A DNA stretch of 64,000 nt from assembly GCA_947496465.1 (NCBI GenBank), contig CANMCX010000007.1:62001-126000 (forward strand), read 5' to 3'. Positions 8,983-17,402 of the stretch are shown one piece after another (positions within the stretch are counted from its first letter, which is position 1; every line of letters begins with the position of its first letter). The translations under genes and the position numbers were made by a program. Under the pieces are notes generated by a model. The model worked only from the letters and a program-made list of their open reading frames with translations. It had not been told where the DNA came from and searched no databases. Source of the stretch: Marinifilum_A sediminis. Its GTDB lineage: Bacteria > Bacteroidota > Bacteroidia > Bacteroidales > Marinifilaceae.

Positions 8983-9972
8983 ATGACCTCTTACAACACA
9001 ACTTATTCATCTTCAGACTCAACGGTATTCGAAATATCTCCTGTTACAATTAATTTCAACTTTAAAGCATTACAAACAGGTAAGATTGTTCTCAACCAAA
9101 TTGGTCCCGTAAGAAGTATCTCGAAAAGTTATATGAGTAGAAATACAAAACAAACAGAAACGATCCTCCCCACTCAATCAACAAATGTTGAGATAAATCG
9201 AGACACAAATATTTCATTGCAAAATAAGATTCTATCTGATACTATAATTGCAGATTCAATTCAAAATATCAATACTGAAACAGTAGAAATAAAACCTATT
9301 GGTGAAAAGGGTAAATTAATTACTACTACTCAAAATGACTGGATGATTCCAATTTGTTTACTGGGTTTGATTCTTATTGCAATAATTCGATTTTCCTTTG
9401 GAAAATATCTATATAGAGTAATAGATTCAGTACTTAATTACCAAAGTTCAACTAATTTATTTCTTGAGAAAAACATGAGAAACTTACGAGGAAGTATTTT
9501 TCTAAACTCTTTGTTTTTCACAAATATCTCCTTATTTATAGTTCAATATTATAATTATTTTTGGAATGTAAACACGGATAAGGTTTCATTTGCTTTTTAT
9601 GTTTCTGCATTGCTTGGTCTGTGTATTTTATATCTTGGTAAAATAATTATAGTACGAAGTATAGGATATATATTTAACGGAAGTAAAGAGGCTAAAGAAT
9701 ATCTACACACCATTTTTATATACAATAAAAACCTGGCAATGATACTCTTGCCTATCACATTAAGTGTTCCATTTATTGCTGAATATGCATCTTCTTTTTT
9801 ACTAAATGCAGGTATAATAATCGGCTTAATTTTCTTCTTACTCAGACTATTTCGAGGTATTAAAATATTATTTCGCAAACATGTTTCAATATTTTATATG
9901 ATTTTGTACCTTTGTGCCTTGGAAATTTTGCCCTTGCTAGTGATTTACAAACTGTTATTATCAATAGCCTGA
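8983..9972 (+). CDS. DUF4271 integral membrane protein
   Basis: The 329-residue protein has a polar N-terminal third (about 1-120, Thr/Ser/Asn rich). This is followed by about seven hydrophobic segments from about residue 121 (for example WMIPICLLGLILIAIIRFSF, SLFIVQYYNYFW, LLGLCILYLGKIIIV, LILPITLSVPFIAEY-like, IIIGLIFFLLRLF, IFYMILYLCALEILPLLVIY). Family recognition rests on this topology and on its position: DUF4271 proteins typically sit directly upstream of hemD in Bacteroidota, as here (38-bp gap). The function is unknown. The pairing with hemD might reflect operon convenience rather than a haem role. Confidence 0.75.
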   Translation: MTSYNTTYSSSDSTVFEISPVTINFNFKALQTGKIVLNQIGPVRSISKSYMSRNTKQTETILPTQSTNVEINRDTNISLQNKILSDTIIADSIQNINTETVEIKPIGEKGKLITTTQNDWMIPICLLGLILIAIIRFSFGKYLYRVIDSVLNYQSSTNLFLEKNMRNLRGSIFLNSLFFTNISLFIVQYYNYFWNVNTDKVSFAFYVSALLGLCILYLGKIIIVRSIGYIFNGSKEAKEYLHTIFIYNKNLAMILLPITLSVPFIAEYASSFLLNAGIIIGLIFFLLRLFRGIKILFRKHVSIFYMILYLCALEILPLLVIYKLLLSIA

Positions 9973-10009
9973 GGCGGTGTAATGAATTGTTGAACTAAAC
10001 CTTAGTATT

Positions 10010-10768
10010 TTGAAAATCAAGACTATACTGGTTTCACAACCTAAACCTCAAACCGAAAAGTCACCTTATTTTGATTTGGCAGAAAAATACAATTTGAAAA
10101 TTGATTTTCGCCCTTTTATCCAGGTAGAAGGCATTTCAGCCAAAGATTTTAGACAGGAGCGGATCAACATATTGGACCACACTGCTGTGATTTTTACCAG
10201 CAGAACAGCAATTGATCACTTCTTCAGAGTATGCGAGGAACTTAGAGTAACCGTTCCTGATGACATGAAATACTTTTGTATTTCGGAATCAACGGCTTTC
10301 TATTTGCAGAAATACATCGTTTATAGAAAACGTAAGATTTTCTTCGGTGAAAGACGATTTGAAGAGTTAATGGATATCATTGTAAAGCACAAATCAGAAA
10401 AATTCCTGATTCCACTTTCAGATATTCACAAGCAATCAATCCCAACTCTTCTTGATAAGAGTAAGATTAAGTACACTAAAGCGATTTTGTATCGTACTGT
10501 AAGTAGTGATCTTTCGGATTTAGCTGATGTTAATTACGACATTTTAGCTTTTTATAGTCCTTCAGGAATTACTTCATTGCTACAAAATTTCCCTGAATTT
10601 GAACAAAACAATACCATTCTTGCTGCCTTTGGTCCTGCTACTTCAAAAGCTGTAAGTGATGCTAAATTGAGACTTGATATTCAGGCTCCAATGCCACAAG
10701 CTCCTTCAATGACAATGGCTTTGGATCAGTTCATTAAGAAATACAATAAAGAGAATAAAGACAAATAG
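10010..10768 (+). CDS. hemD: Uroporphyrinogen-III synthase
   Basis: The 252-residue protein cyclises hydroxymethylbilane to uroporphyrinogen III in tetrapyrrole synthesis. Visible landmarks are ILVSQPKP at the N terminus, AVIFTSRTAIDHFF (about 59-72), the second-domain segment YDILAFYSPSGITSLLQNF and AAFGPATSKAVSD, which match the two-domain HemD fold. The start codon is TTG at 10010: the product then begins MKIKTILVSQPKP, the usual start of Bacteroidota homologues, and no in-frame ATG lies nearby. It is the second gene after DUF4271 and is closed by a strong terminator. Confidence 0.88.
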   Translation: MKIKTILVSQPKPQTEKSPYFDLAEKYNLKIDFRPFIQVEGISAKDFRQERINILDHTAVIFTSRTAIDHFFRVCEELRVTVPDDMKYFCISESTAFYLQKYIVYRKRKIFFGERRFEELMDIIVKHKSEKFLIPLSDIHKQSIPTLLDKSKIKYTKAILYRTVSSDLSDLADVNYDILAFYSPSGITSLLQNFPEFEQNNTILAAFGPATSKAVSDAKLRLDIQAPMPQAPSMTMALDQFIKKYNKENKDK

Positions 10769-10794
10769 TCTTGTATCAATATAAAAAATAAAAA

Positions 10795-10818
10795 GGGGAA
10801 ATATTTTCCCCTTTTTTT
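10795..10818 (+). terminator. Rho-independent terminator of hemD
   Basis: GGGGAAA (10795-10801) pairs with TTTCCCC (10805-10811), followed by a T-run at 10812-10818. The rnpA start codon comes only 15 bases later. Confidence 0.88.
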
Positions 10819-10833
10819 GTCGATTTTTGTAAT

Positions 10834-11280
10834 ATGACTCGTAACATTCGTTTTACTTTTGAAAAAGCTGAAAGATTAACTCATAAGATTCTTATAGGCA
10901 AACTATTTTCCGAAGGAAACGGCTTTACCTGTTATCCTTTTAGGATTGTATGGAAAGAGGCTAAACTTCATTCTGGTTATCCTGCACAAGTTGCAATTAC
11001 AGTTTCAAAACGTAACTTTAAGCATGCTGTTAAGCGAAACCTTTTAAAAAGAAGAATCAGGGAAATTTACAGGCTAAATAAGCATAGTTTCTATCAGGAA
11101 ATAGAGAAAATAGATACTCAAATCGCTTTTATGATTGTTTATCTATCCAAAGATATTCTTGAAACAAAGCAAATGGAAGGTAAGCTGATAAAAGCTTTAC
11201 AACGAATACCTAAAGAATATGAAAAACATTCTAAACGGTCTGAAAAAGATGATACTGTTCATCATGATACTGCCGATTAA
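10834..11280 (+). CDS. rnpA: Ribonuclease P protein component
   Basis: The 148-residue basic protein is the protein subunit of RNase P, which removes 5' leaders from pre-tRNA together with its RNA. The RNR signature is clear as KRNFKHAVKRNLLKRRIRE (about 64-82), preceded by VAITVSKRN. The C-terminal tail (about 30 residues, charged) overlaps the start of yidD. The leader between the hemD terminator and the ATG is just 15 nt, so transcription must start very close to the gene. rnpA-yidD is a conserved pair in most bacteria and often lies near the origin. Confidence 0.95.
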   Translation: MTRNIRFTFEKAERLTHKILIGKLFSEGNGFTCYPFRIVWKEAKLHSGYPAQVAITVSKRNFKHAVKRNLLKRRIREIYRLNKHSFYQEIEKIDTQIAFMIVYLSKDILETKQMEGKLIKALQRIPKEYEKHSKRSEKDDTVHHDTAD

Positions 11281-11461
11281 ATTCTATCAGTATTTTATTT
11301 CTCCTCTTACCCCATCGGCTTGCAGATACACACCAACCTGTTCATCATACGCATTGCAAGCCTTAAAAAAATATGGTCCAATTAAAGGATCTTATCTTGC
11401 CATTAAAAGAATCTTATCCTGTAATCCATGGGGCGGTCATGGTCACGATCCGGTACCTTAA
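11219..11461 (+). CDS. yidD: Membrane protein insertion efficiency factor YidD
   Basis: The 80-residue protein has an amphipathic N-terminal helix and the family core CRYTPTCSSYALQALKKYG followed by RILSCNPWGGHGHDPVP, with three conserved Cys and the terminal GGxGxDPVP. YidD assists YidC-dependent insertion of membrane proteins. It overlaps rnpA by 62 bp in another frame, so it is translationally coupled. A later internal ATG (Met11) would reduce the overlap to 32 bp and is an equally possible start. Confidence 0.93.
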   Translation: MKNILNGLKKMILFIMILPIKFYQYFISPLTPSACRYTPTCSSYALQALKKYGPIKGSYLAIKRILSCNPWGGHGHDPVP

Positions 11462-11604
11462 TCAAAGATCGCTAGTTATTCAGAACAATTCTTAATAATA
11501 TTTCGTACATTACTATTACCTACGTAGATTTTGGTATAGTGATTGTTAACCAGTAGCATAGGGTTAAGAAATGTTAAAGCGAACAATTTTAGGAATGGAT
11601 TAAT

Positions 11605-11612
11605 TATATTTG
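11605..11612 (+). promoter_or_regulatory. Candidate -7 element (TAnnTTTG) for the S41 protease gene
   Basis: TATATTTG is an exact match to the Bacteroidota -7 consensus, 100 bases before the ATG at 11713. The -33 region is not convincing. The rest of 11462-11712 shows no gene. Confidence 0.35.
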
Positions 11613-11712
11613 TTTCACCTACTAAGAATTTTGTTTACTTCGAATTTGTAAATTCGTGCTGGAGATATCTTCGCGAAGGGTTAATTAAAAATATCAATTT
11701 AAAAGAAAATAT

Positions 11713-13398
11713 ATGAAGCTTCAAAGAAAAAGAGGAGCCATTTGGATGCTTGCCTTACTACTTTTTTGTAGTGCGGCATTCTGGGGTTTTAGCAGGGATG
11801 AGAGAAATTTTGAAATCAGTAAAAATCTGAATATTTACTATACATTATTCAGGGAATTGAACCTATTCTATGTGGATGAAATTGATCCTGGAGATTTGGT
11901 GAAGAAGAGTATGGATGCCATGCTAGGTTCACTTGATCCTTATACGGCTTACATCTCCGAATCGGAAATTGAAGACTTTAAATTGATGACTACTGGCGAA
12001 TATGCCGGTATTGGTGCATTAATTAGCAAACATAAAGATGAAGTTATTATTGCCGAGCCTTACAAAGGTTTTCCTGCTTACAAAGCTGGCTTAAAAGCAG
12101 GTGATGTTATGCTTGAAATTAACGGAACTAAAGTTCTGAAGAAAAATACCGAGGATGTTAGTAATCTTTTAAAAGGTCAACCAAATGTTCCTCTTACAAT
12201 AAAAATTAAGCGTCCAGGTATTAATAAAACCATGGAAAAGAAATTGGTTCGTGAAAAAATTCAGCTGAAATCAGTTCCTTACTACGGAATGGTGACTGAT
12301 TCTATTGGGTACATTCATTTGAATCAGTTTACAAATAAAGCGGCAGGTGAAATTAAAGCTGCCCTTAAAGAATTAAAAGCGCAAAATGCAAAATCAATTG
12401 TATTGGATTTAAGAGGAAACCCTGGGGGATTGCTCGATCAAGCAATTGAAATTGTGAACCTATTTGTGAATAAAGGTGAAAGTATTGTTAGCACAAAAGG
12501 AAAAGTTTCGAAATGGGACAAAAGCTATAAAGCAAACAAAACTCCTATTGATGCTGAAATTCCAATTGCGGTATTGGTAAATCGCGGTTCTGCATCAGCT
12601 TCTGAAATTGTTTCGGGTGCTATTCAGGATCTCGATAGAGGCGTTGTAATCGGTAATAGAACATTTGGTAAGGGATTGGTTCAAACAACACGTAATTTGA
12701 CCTATAACGCCAAATTAAAGGTAACAACGGCGAAGTACTACATTCCTAGCGGAAGATGTATTCAGGCTCTGGATTACAGCAATAGAAATGATGATGGAAG
12801 CGTTGGTAAAATTGCTGACTCATTAATGACTGAATATCACACTAAAAATGGTCGATCAGTTTACGATGGTGGAGGAATTCTTCCTGATATTAAAATTGAT
12901 TCGGAATTATATAGCAGCTTAACCATTAACTTGATTCGCAACTTCATGATATTTGATTATGCAACTTTGTATGCAAATAGTAAAGAAAGCATTCCGTCAG
13001 CTAAGGAATTTAAATTGAGTGATGAAGAGTTTGAAAATTTCACAAAATATATCAAGGAGAATGAATTCAAATACAAATCGGAAAGTACCGAAATTTTGGA
13101 TGCATTAAAGAAATCGGCTAAAGAGGAAAAATACTTTGAGATTTCTAATGAAGAATTTGCTGCTTTAGAAGCAAAACTAGCACCAAATTTAGATCGTGAT
13201 TTGAATAGATTTAAAGATGAAATCGCTGATTTATTAGCTCACGAAATCGTAAAAAGATTCCATTATCAGAAAGGTGGAATTGAATTTAGTTTGCGTGAAG
13301 ATAAAACTTTAAATAAAGCCATTGAGGTACTAGAAAATACAAATGAGTACGCAGGTATTTTAGATGGTAGCATTGGTTTACATGCTATCAACAAATAA
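11713..13398 (+). CDS. C-terminal processing peptidase (S41) with PDZ domain
   Basis: The 561 residues begin with an uncleaved or cleaved signal segment (MLALLLFCSAAFWGF-like, about 12-30), so the protein acts in the periplasm. The PDZ domain occupies about 85-175 (AYKAGLKAGDVMLEING). The S41 core follows: GYIHLNQF, the oxyanion loop LDLRGNPGG, the catalytic segment VLVNRGSASASEIVSGAIQD (nucleophile Ser in GSASASE) and the lysine in RTFGKGLVQ. The C-terminal ~170 residues are helical and charged. Family members trim C termini of envelope proteins. The gene is alone between yidD and a bidirectional terminator shared with polA. Confidence 0.92.
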   Translation: MKLQRKRGAIWMLALLLFCSAAFWGFSRDERNFEISKNLNIYYTLFRELNLFYVDEIDPGDLVKKSMDAMLGSLDPYTAYISESEIEDFKLMTTGEYAGIGALISKHKDEVIIAEPYKGFPAYKAGLKAGDVMLEINGTKVLKKNTEDVSNLLKGQPNVPLTIKIKRPGINKTMEKKLVREKIQLKSVPYYGMVTDSIGYIHLNQFTNKAAGEIKAALKELKAQNAKSIVLDLRGNPGGLLDQAIEIVNLFVNKGESIVSTKGKVSKWDKSYKANKTPIDAEIPIAVLVNRGSASASEIVSGAIQDLDRGVVIGNRTFGKGLVQTTRNLTYNAKLKVTTAKYYIPSGRCIQALDYSNRNDDGSVGKIADSLMTEYHTKNGRSVYDGGGILPDIKIDSELYSSLTINLIRNFMIFDYATLYANSKESIPSAKEFKLSDEEFENFTKYIKENEFKYKSESTEILDALKKSAKEEKYFEISNEEFAALEAKLAPNLDRDLNRFKDEIADLLAHEIVKRFHYQKGGIEFSLREDKTLNKAIEVLENTNEYAGILDGSIGLHAINK

Positions 13399-13424
13399 AA
13401 AATCAACATCTTAAATTGATATAA

Positions 13425-13460
13425 AAAAAGCTCATTCATCTATTGATGAATGAGCTTTTT
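13425..13460. terminator. Bidirectional terminator between the S41 protease gene and polA
   Basis: AAAAAGCTCATTCATC (13425-13440) and GATGAATGAGCTTTTT (13445-13460) form a perfect 16-bp stem with a 4-nt loop. The A/T ends give a T-run in both directions, serving the convergent genes. Confidence 0.92.
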
Positions 13461-13478
13461 CATTTTGTATATTTTAAA

Positions 13479-16253
13479 TTAATGCGCCTCAAGCCAATTT
13501 TCTCCTACTCCCATATCTACGGTAAGAGGAACCGATAGCTTAACGGCATTCTCCATTTCTTCTCTTAATATTACTTTCATTTGATCTAGTTCAGATTTTA
13601 AGCAATCAAAGTTCAATTCATCATGCACCTGAATCAGCATTTTCGATTTCAGACCTTCCAACTTCATTCGCTTGTCGATATTGATCATAGCCATTTTGAT
13701 AACATCGGCTGCTGATCCCTGAATCGGAGCATTAATTGCATTTCGTTCCGCTACACCACGAACTATAGCATTACTCGAGTTGATATCTTTCAAATACCTA
13801 CGGCGTCCCATAAAGGTTTCTACAAACTCATCCTTACGCGCTTTCTCAACACTTTTGTCCATGAATGACTTAACTCTTGGGTAAGACTCAAAATAGCCTG
13901 TAATGAGCTCTTTTCCCTCTTTACGTGAGATATCCAAGCGCTCTGCCAATCCCCAAGCTGAAATACCGTAAATAATTCCAAAATTTGCAGTTTTAGCTCT
14001 GCTTCTCATGTCTTTGCTCACCTCTTCAATTGGAAGCTTATATATCTTTGCGGCTGTTGCCTGGTGAAAATCTGCCTCATGATTAAATGCATCAATCATA
14101 TTCTGATCTTCGCTCATATGAGCCATTAAACGCAATTCTACCTGAGAATAATCAGCAGAAAGGAAAGTGTGATCATCGGTAGATGGAACGAATGCCTTAC
14201 GAATGTATCTCCCCTGCACCGTTCTAATTGGAATGTTCTGCAAATTTGGATTGGTTGAACTCAATCGACCAGTTGCAGCTTCAGCCTGTCTAAAAGATGT
14301 ATGAATTTTTCCTGATGCTGGATTGATATAGGTCGGTAAGGCTTCTACATAGGTTGAAATCAACTTTTTTAGAGATCTAAAATCCAATATTTTTTGAATA
14401 ATTTCATGTTTTCCTTTCAATTTGGCAAGCACAGCTTCGGAAGTTGAAAATTGACCTGATTTCGTTTTTTTAGCTTTACTATCCAACTCCATTTTCTCAA
14501 ATAGAACTTCACCTAACTGTTTTGGTGATGCTACATTAAAATCAACACCAGCAATTTCTTTTATTTCTTTCTCTATTCCATCCACTTCTTTGTTTAAGAC
14601 TACTGCGTAATCTTTCAAAGTTGGAACATCAATACTAACGCCAGTAAATTCCATATCTGCTAAAATTCCCATCAATGGCATTTCAACATTGTAAAACAAG
14701 TCTATCAGATTATTTTCCTTCATCTGATTTTCCAATTCTTCTTTCAATTCTATACTTAGAGCAACTTCCTCACAAAAACGATCGTGTTTAATTGGCTCAG
14801 GTTCCATTATCAGGCTTAATTGTGCTTTTTTACCTTTCACCTTCTCTTCAGGTGGAATTACTGTGTAATTGATAATGGAATTCGCAATAAAAGAAAATTC
14901 ATGTTTAAATTCCGGTTGAATTAGATAATGAGCTATCATGGTATCAAAAATGGCACCTTTAACATCAACACCTAACCAACGCAATGCTAAAATGTCTTTT
15001 TTGCAATCATGTCCTATTTTAAGAATTTTCTCATCCTCGAAAATATATTTGAATTCCTGGGCAACTTTTTTGGCTTCATCGGAATTTTCAGGAAATGGAA
15101 TAAAAAAAGACTTGTCACTCTTAAAAGAAAAACACAATCCAAGCAATTTTGATGTATTTGGATCGGAATCAGACAATATTGTTCTAAAAGCAAACTCTTT
15201 TTGAATGCACAATTCTGCTTTTAAATCAGCTCTTACCTGCTCATTATCAATCACAAAAAACTTACAGCTCAAACTTTTTATATCTCTGAGAATCACCTCA
15301 TTTTCTTCACTTGTATCCTTGTCCGTAGATTCTTCGTTCTGAGCATCGAAAAGACTTGCTTGATTTTTAAAAACACGTTCTGCCAAAGTAAAAAGTTCCA
15401 ATTCCTTGAAAACTGGTCTCAATTTAGATTCATCTAAATCTATTAATTTAAATTTCTCTTCGTCAAAATCTATTGGAGCATCCAAAGCAATTTTTGCCAA
15501 AACTTTTGAAAATCGAACTTGCTCTTCCGATTCAATAATTCTCTCCTTCTGCTTCCCTTTTAGTTGATCGGTATTCTCATAGAGTCCATCTATCGATTTA
15601 TACAATCCAATCAATTTTTGTGCAGTCTTAGGTCCTATACCCGGACAACCAGGAATATTATCTGCCGAATCTCCCATCAATCCCAAATAATCAATAATCT
15701 GATCGGCTGTTTCCACGCCAAAATTTTCCTGTACTTCAGGTAATCCCCAAATTTCAACTTCCTTTCCTGAACGTTTTGGTTTGTACATGAAAATATTATC
15801 ACTTACCAACTGTGCATAATCCTTATCAGGAGTCATCATGTACACAGAGAAGCCTTCTTTCTCAGCCTTTTTAGCCAAAGTTCCAATTACATCATCGGCT
15901 TCGTATCCTTCCACATCGAATTCAGGAATATTAAATCCCTGAATAATGGATTTGATATATGGAATAGATTTACGCAAATCTTCAGGCATCGGTGGACGCT
16001 GTGCCTTGTACTCCTTAAACATATCATGTCGGAAAGTTGGACCAACCGGATCAAAAACTACCGCAATATGCGATGGTTTTTCCTTCTCGAGAACCTCAAG
16101 TAATGTATTGGTAAATCCAAGCATTGCAGACGAATTGATACCTGTTGATGTATATCTGGGATTCTTTATAAACGCGTAATACGATCTGTATATCAAAGCA
16201 AAAGCATCAAGAAGAAAGAGTTTTTTGCCAGAATTGCTAGCTGATGAGTGCAT
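13479..16253 (-). CDS. polA: DNA polymerase I with degenerate proofreading domain
   Basis: The 924-residue protein has three regions. (1) 5'-3' exonuclease, about 10-300, with EADD (118-121), TPDKDY and GDSADNIPG, all intact. (2) 3'-5' exonuclease fold, about 330-510. Here the catalytic D-x-E of motif I is replaced by R357-T-I359, motif III Y-x-x-x-D reads R492-F-C-E-E496, and only the motif II Asp (Asp420 in GHDCKKD) remains. (3) Polymerase, about 520-924, with ATGRLSSTNPNLQNIP, motif A SADYSQVELRL (Asp701), motif B RSRAKTANFGIIYG and motif C QVHDEL intact. It is predicted to gap-fill and remove RNA primers but not to proofread. Flanked by terminators on its 3' side; a 149-bp gap follows to queD. 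Confidence 0.96.
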   Translation of the reverse strand: MHSSASNSGKKLFLLDAFALIYRSYYAFIKNPRYTSTGINSSAMLGFTNTLLEVLEKEKPSHIAVVFDPVGPTFRHDMFKEYKAQRPPMPEDLRKSIPYIKSIIQGFNIPEFDVEGYEADDVIGTLAKKAEKEGFSVYMMTPDKDYAQLVSDNIFMYKPKRSGKEVEIWGLPEVQENFGVETADQIIDYLGLMGDSADNIPGCPGIGPKTAQKLIGLYKSIDGLYENTDQLKGKQKERIIESEEQVRFSKVLAKIALDAPIDFDEEKFKLIDLDESKLRPVFKELELFTLAERVFKNQASLFDAQNEESTDKDTSEENEVILRDIKSLSCKFFVIDNEQVRADLKAELCIQKEFAFRTILSDSDPNTSKLLGLCFSFKSDKSFFIPFPENSDEAKKVAQEFKYIFEDEKILKIGHDCKKDILALRWLGVDVKGAIFDTMIAHYLIQPEFKHEFSFIANSIINYTVIPPEEKVKGKKAQLSLIMEPEPIKHDRFCEEVALSIELKEELENQMKENNLIDLFYNVEMPLMGILADMEFTGVSIDVPTLKDYAVVLNKEVDGIEKEIKEIAGVDFNVASPKQLGEVLFEKMELDSKAKKTKSGQFSTSEAVLAKLKGKHEIIQKILDFRSLKKLISTYVEALPTYINPASGKIHTSFRQAEAATGRLSSTNPNLQNIPIRTVQGRYIRKAFVPSTDDHTFLSADYSQVELRLMAHMSEDQNMIDAFNHEADFHQATAAKIYKLPIEEVSKDMRSRAKTANFGIIYGISAWGLAERLDISRKEGKELITGYFESYPRVKSFMDKSVEKARKDEFVETFMGRRRYLKDINSSNAIVRGVAERNAINAPIQGSAADVIKMAMINIDKRMKLEGLKSKMLIQVHDELNFDCLKSELDQMKVILREEMENAVKLSVPLTVDMGVGENWLEAH

Positions 16254-16355
16254 AAAATTATTCGTTATTTGGTTTGAATGGATAAGGAAGTCTTATCCGT
16301 TAGACAAAAATACAAGATATTAGAAAGAGAGCAATTCTATTTGAAAATTAGGCAA

Positions 16356-16383
16356 TAAAAAAACCCGGAATTCCTTCCGGGTT
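16356..16383 (-). terminator. Rho-independent terminator of queD
   Basis: AACCCGGAA (16362-16370) pairs with TTCCGGGTT (16375-16383). On the minus strand the T-run is given by the A's at 16356-16363. Confidence 0.88.
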
Positions 16384-16402
16384 CAATTTATATGTCGAAC
16401 TC

Positions 16403-16852
16403 TTATTCGTTATCGGATGCATACCATTCCGCAAAGGAGGTTGCAGTTTCGTGCAGTTTTAAAGAGTGTAGCTGAACATGTTCAGGCAATCTACCTTTAA
16501 TACGATCTGCAAAATCTGCAATCATATTTTCACATGTTGGCTGATATTCCGTAATGAAAAATCGTTCAAACATTTCTGGAATGTTTAAACTCTCAACATT
16601 TGGTACAGCCTTACTCAATACCAAAGCATGATCTAACTGATCTACAATTTCTTCGGAAACAATCTTTTTTAAATCTCCAAAGTCCATCACCATACCCAAT
16701 TTAGGATTAGAAACATCCTCAATGGGTTCTCCTATCACAGTCACATACAAAATATATGAATGACCGTGAATGTTTTTACACAATCCATCGTAGTTCCATA
16801 AGGCGTGAGCCATTTCGAAATGGAACTCTTTGGTTAATCTAATTTTTGCCAT
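16403..16852 (-). CDS. queD: 6-carboxy-tetrahydropterin synthase (QueD/PTPS family)
   Basis: The 149-residue protein converts dihydroneopterin triphosphate to 6-carboxytetrahydropterin, the first committed step to queuosine and 7-deazapurines. Zinc ligands are His16 (EMAHAL) and His29/His31 (IHGHSY), and the catalytic Cys25 (GLCKNIHGH) is present. MVMDFGDLK, LDHALVL and the C-terminal LHETATSFAEW supply the substrate-binding Glu. No other queuosine genes are nearby. It is preceded by an ArsR-family gene on the same strand, separated by that gene's terminator. Confidence 0.92.
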   Translation of the reverse strand: MAKIRLTKEFHFEMAHALWNYDGLCKNIHGHSYILYVTVIGEPIEDVSNPKLGMVMDFGDLKKIVSEEIVDQLDHALVLSKAVPNVESLNIPEMFERFFITEYQPTCENMIADFADRIKGRLPEHVQLHSLKLHETATSFAEWYASDNE

Positions 16853-16870
16853 TTTTTTATATCATAAAAA

Positions 16871-16890
16871 AAACCGGATAGTGCCGGTTT
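16871..16890 (-). terminator. Rho-independent terminator of the ArsR-family gene
   Basis: AAACCGG (16871-16877) pairs with CCGGTTT (16884-16890), and the adjacent A-run on the plus strand gives the T-run on the minus strand. It sits in the 46-bp gap before queD. Confidence 0.8.
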
Positions 16891-16898
16891 TAATTTCT

Positions 16899-17198
16899 TT
16901 ATGCATGCGTACAATTGCTAATACAATCGACGATATTGCTCAAACTGCAGTGCTTTAAAAAATAGTAAGTGTTCTTACCTTCTCTTTTTGAAGATAATAC
17001 TCCTTTATCTTTTAAGATTCCCAAATGATGAGAAGTAGTAGATTGTTCAATCTTTAATAATTCATGAATTTCGGTTACCGTAAGTTTCTTACCGTCCTCA
17101 AGATATCCTAAAATTGCTATTCTCATCGGATGAGCGATCGCCTTTAGCATATTTGCCGCCTGCTCCAACTTTTCAGGTTCTAATTCTTTAATTTTCAT
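16899..17198 (-). CDS. ArsR/SmtB-family winged-helix regulator
   Basis: The 99-residue protein has the ArsR fold: KAIAHPMRIAILGYLEDG, then the HTH TVTEIHELLKIEQSTTSHHL (about 41-60, with the recognition helix STTSHHLGILK) and the wing SSKREGKNTYYFL. The classical ELCVCDL metal box is absent. Instead three cysteines lie at the C terminus (Cys84, Cys92, Cys96) with His83 and His98, a plausible thiol or metal sensor site. The target is unknown, and no metal-resistance gene is adjacent. Confidence 0.85.
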   Translation of the reverse strand: MKIKELEPEKLEQAANMLKAIAHPMRIAILGYLEDGKKLTVTEIHELLKIEQSTTSHHLGILKDKGVLSSKREGKNTYYFLKHCSLSNIVDCISNCTHA

Positions 17199-17365
17199 AC
17201 ACTAAGATTAATCACGTAAATTATCAAATGCAAATATATAAATATATTCGTGAATGATCTCTATATTCATATCGAAATATTTAAATTTCTGAGTTTGTAG
17301 ATAATTTATTCGTAGTCTTAATAAAAACGAGGTTTTTCTATTTGTCAAAATTGGAAAACTGCCCA

Positions 17366-17396
17366 CTTTCAGGACAAAGATAAATTATTAACTTTG
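17366..17396 (+). promoter_or_regulatory. Promoter of the polyprenyl synthase gene (TTTC-N18-TAACTTTG)
   Basis: TAACTTTG (17389-17396) is an exact TAnnTTTG, and TTTC near 17367 is one base off the -33 consensus at a suitable distance. The ATG at 17403 is six bases past the -7 element, which places the transcription start at or next to the start codon, i.e. a leaderless or nearly leaderless mRNA. Confidence 0.5.
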
Positions 17397-17402
17397 GTTG
17401 CT

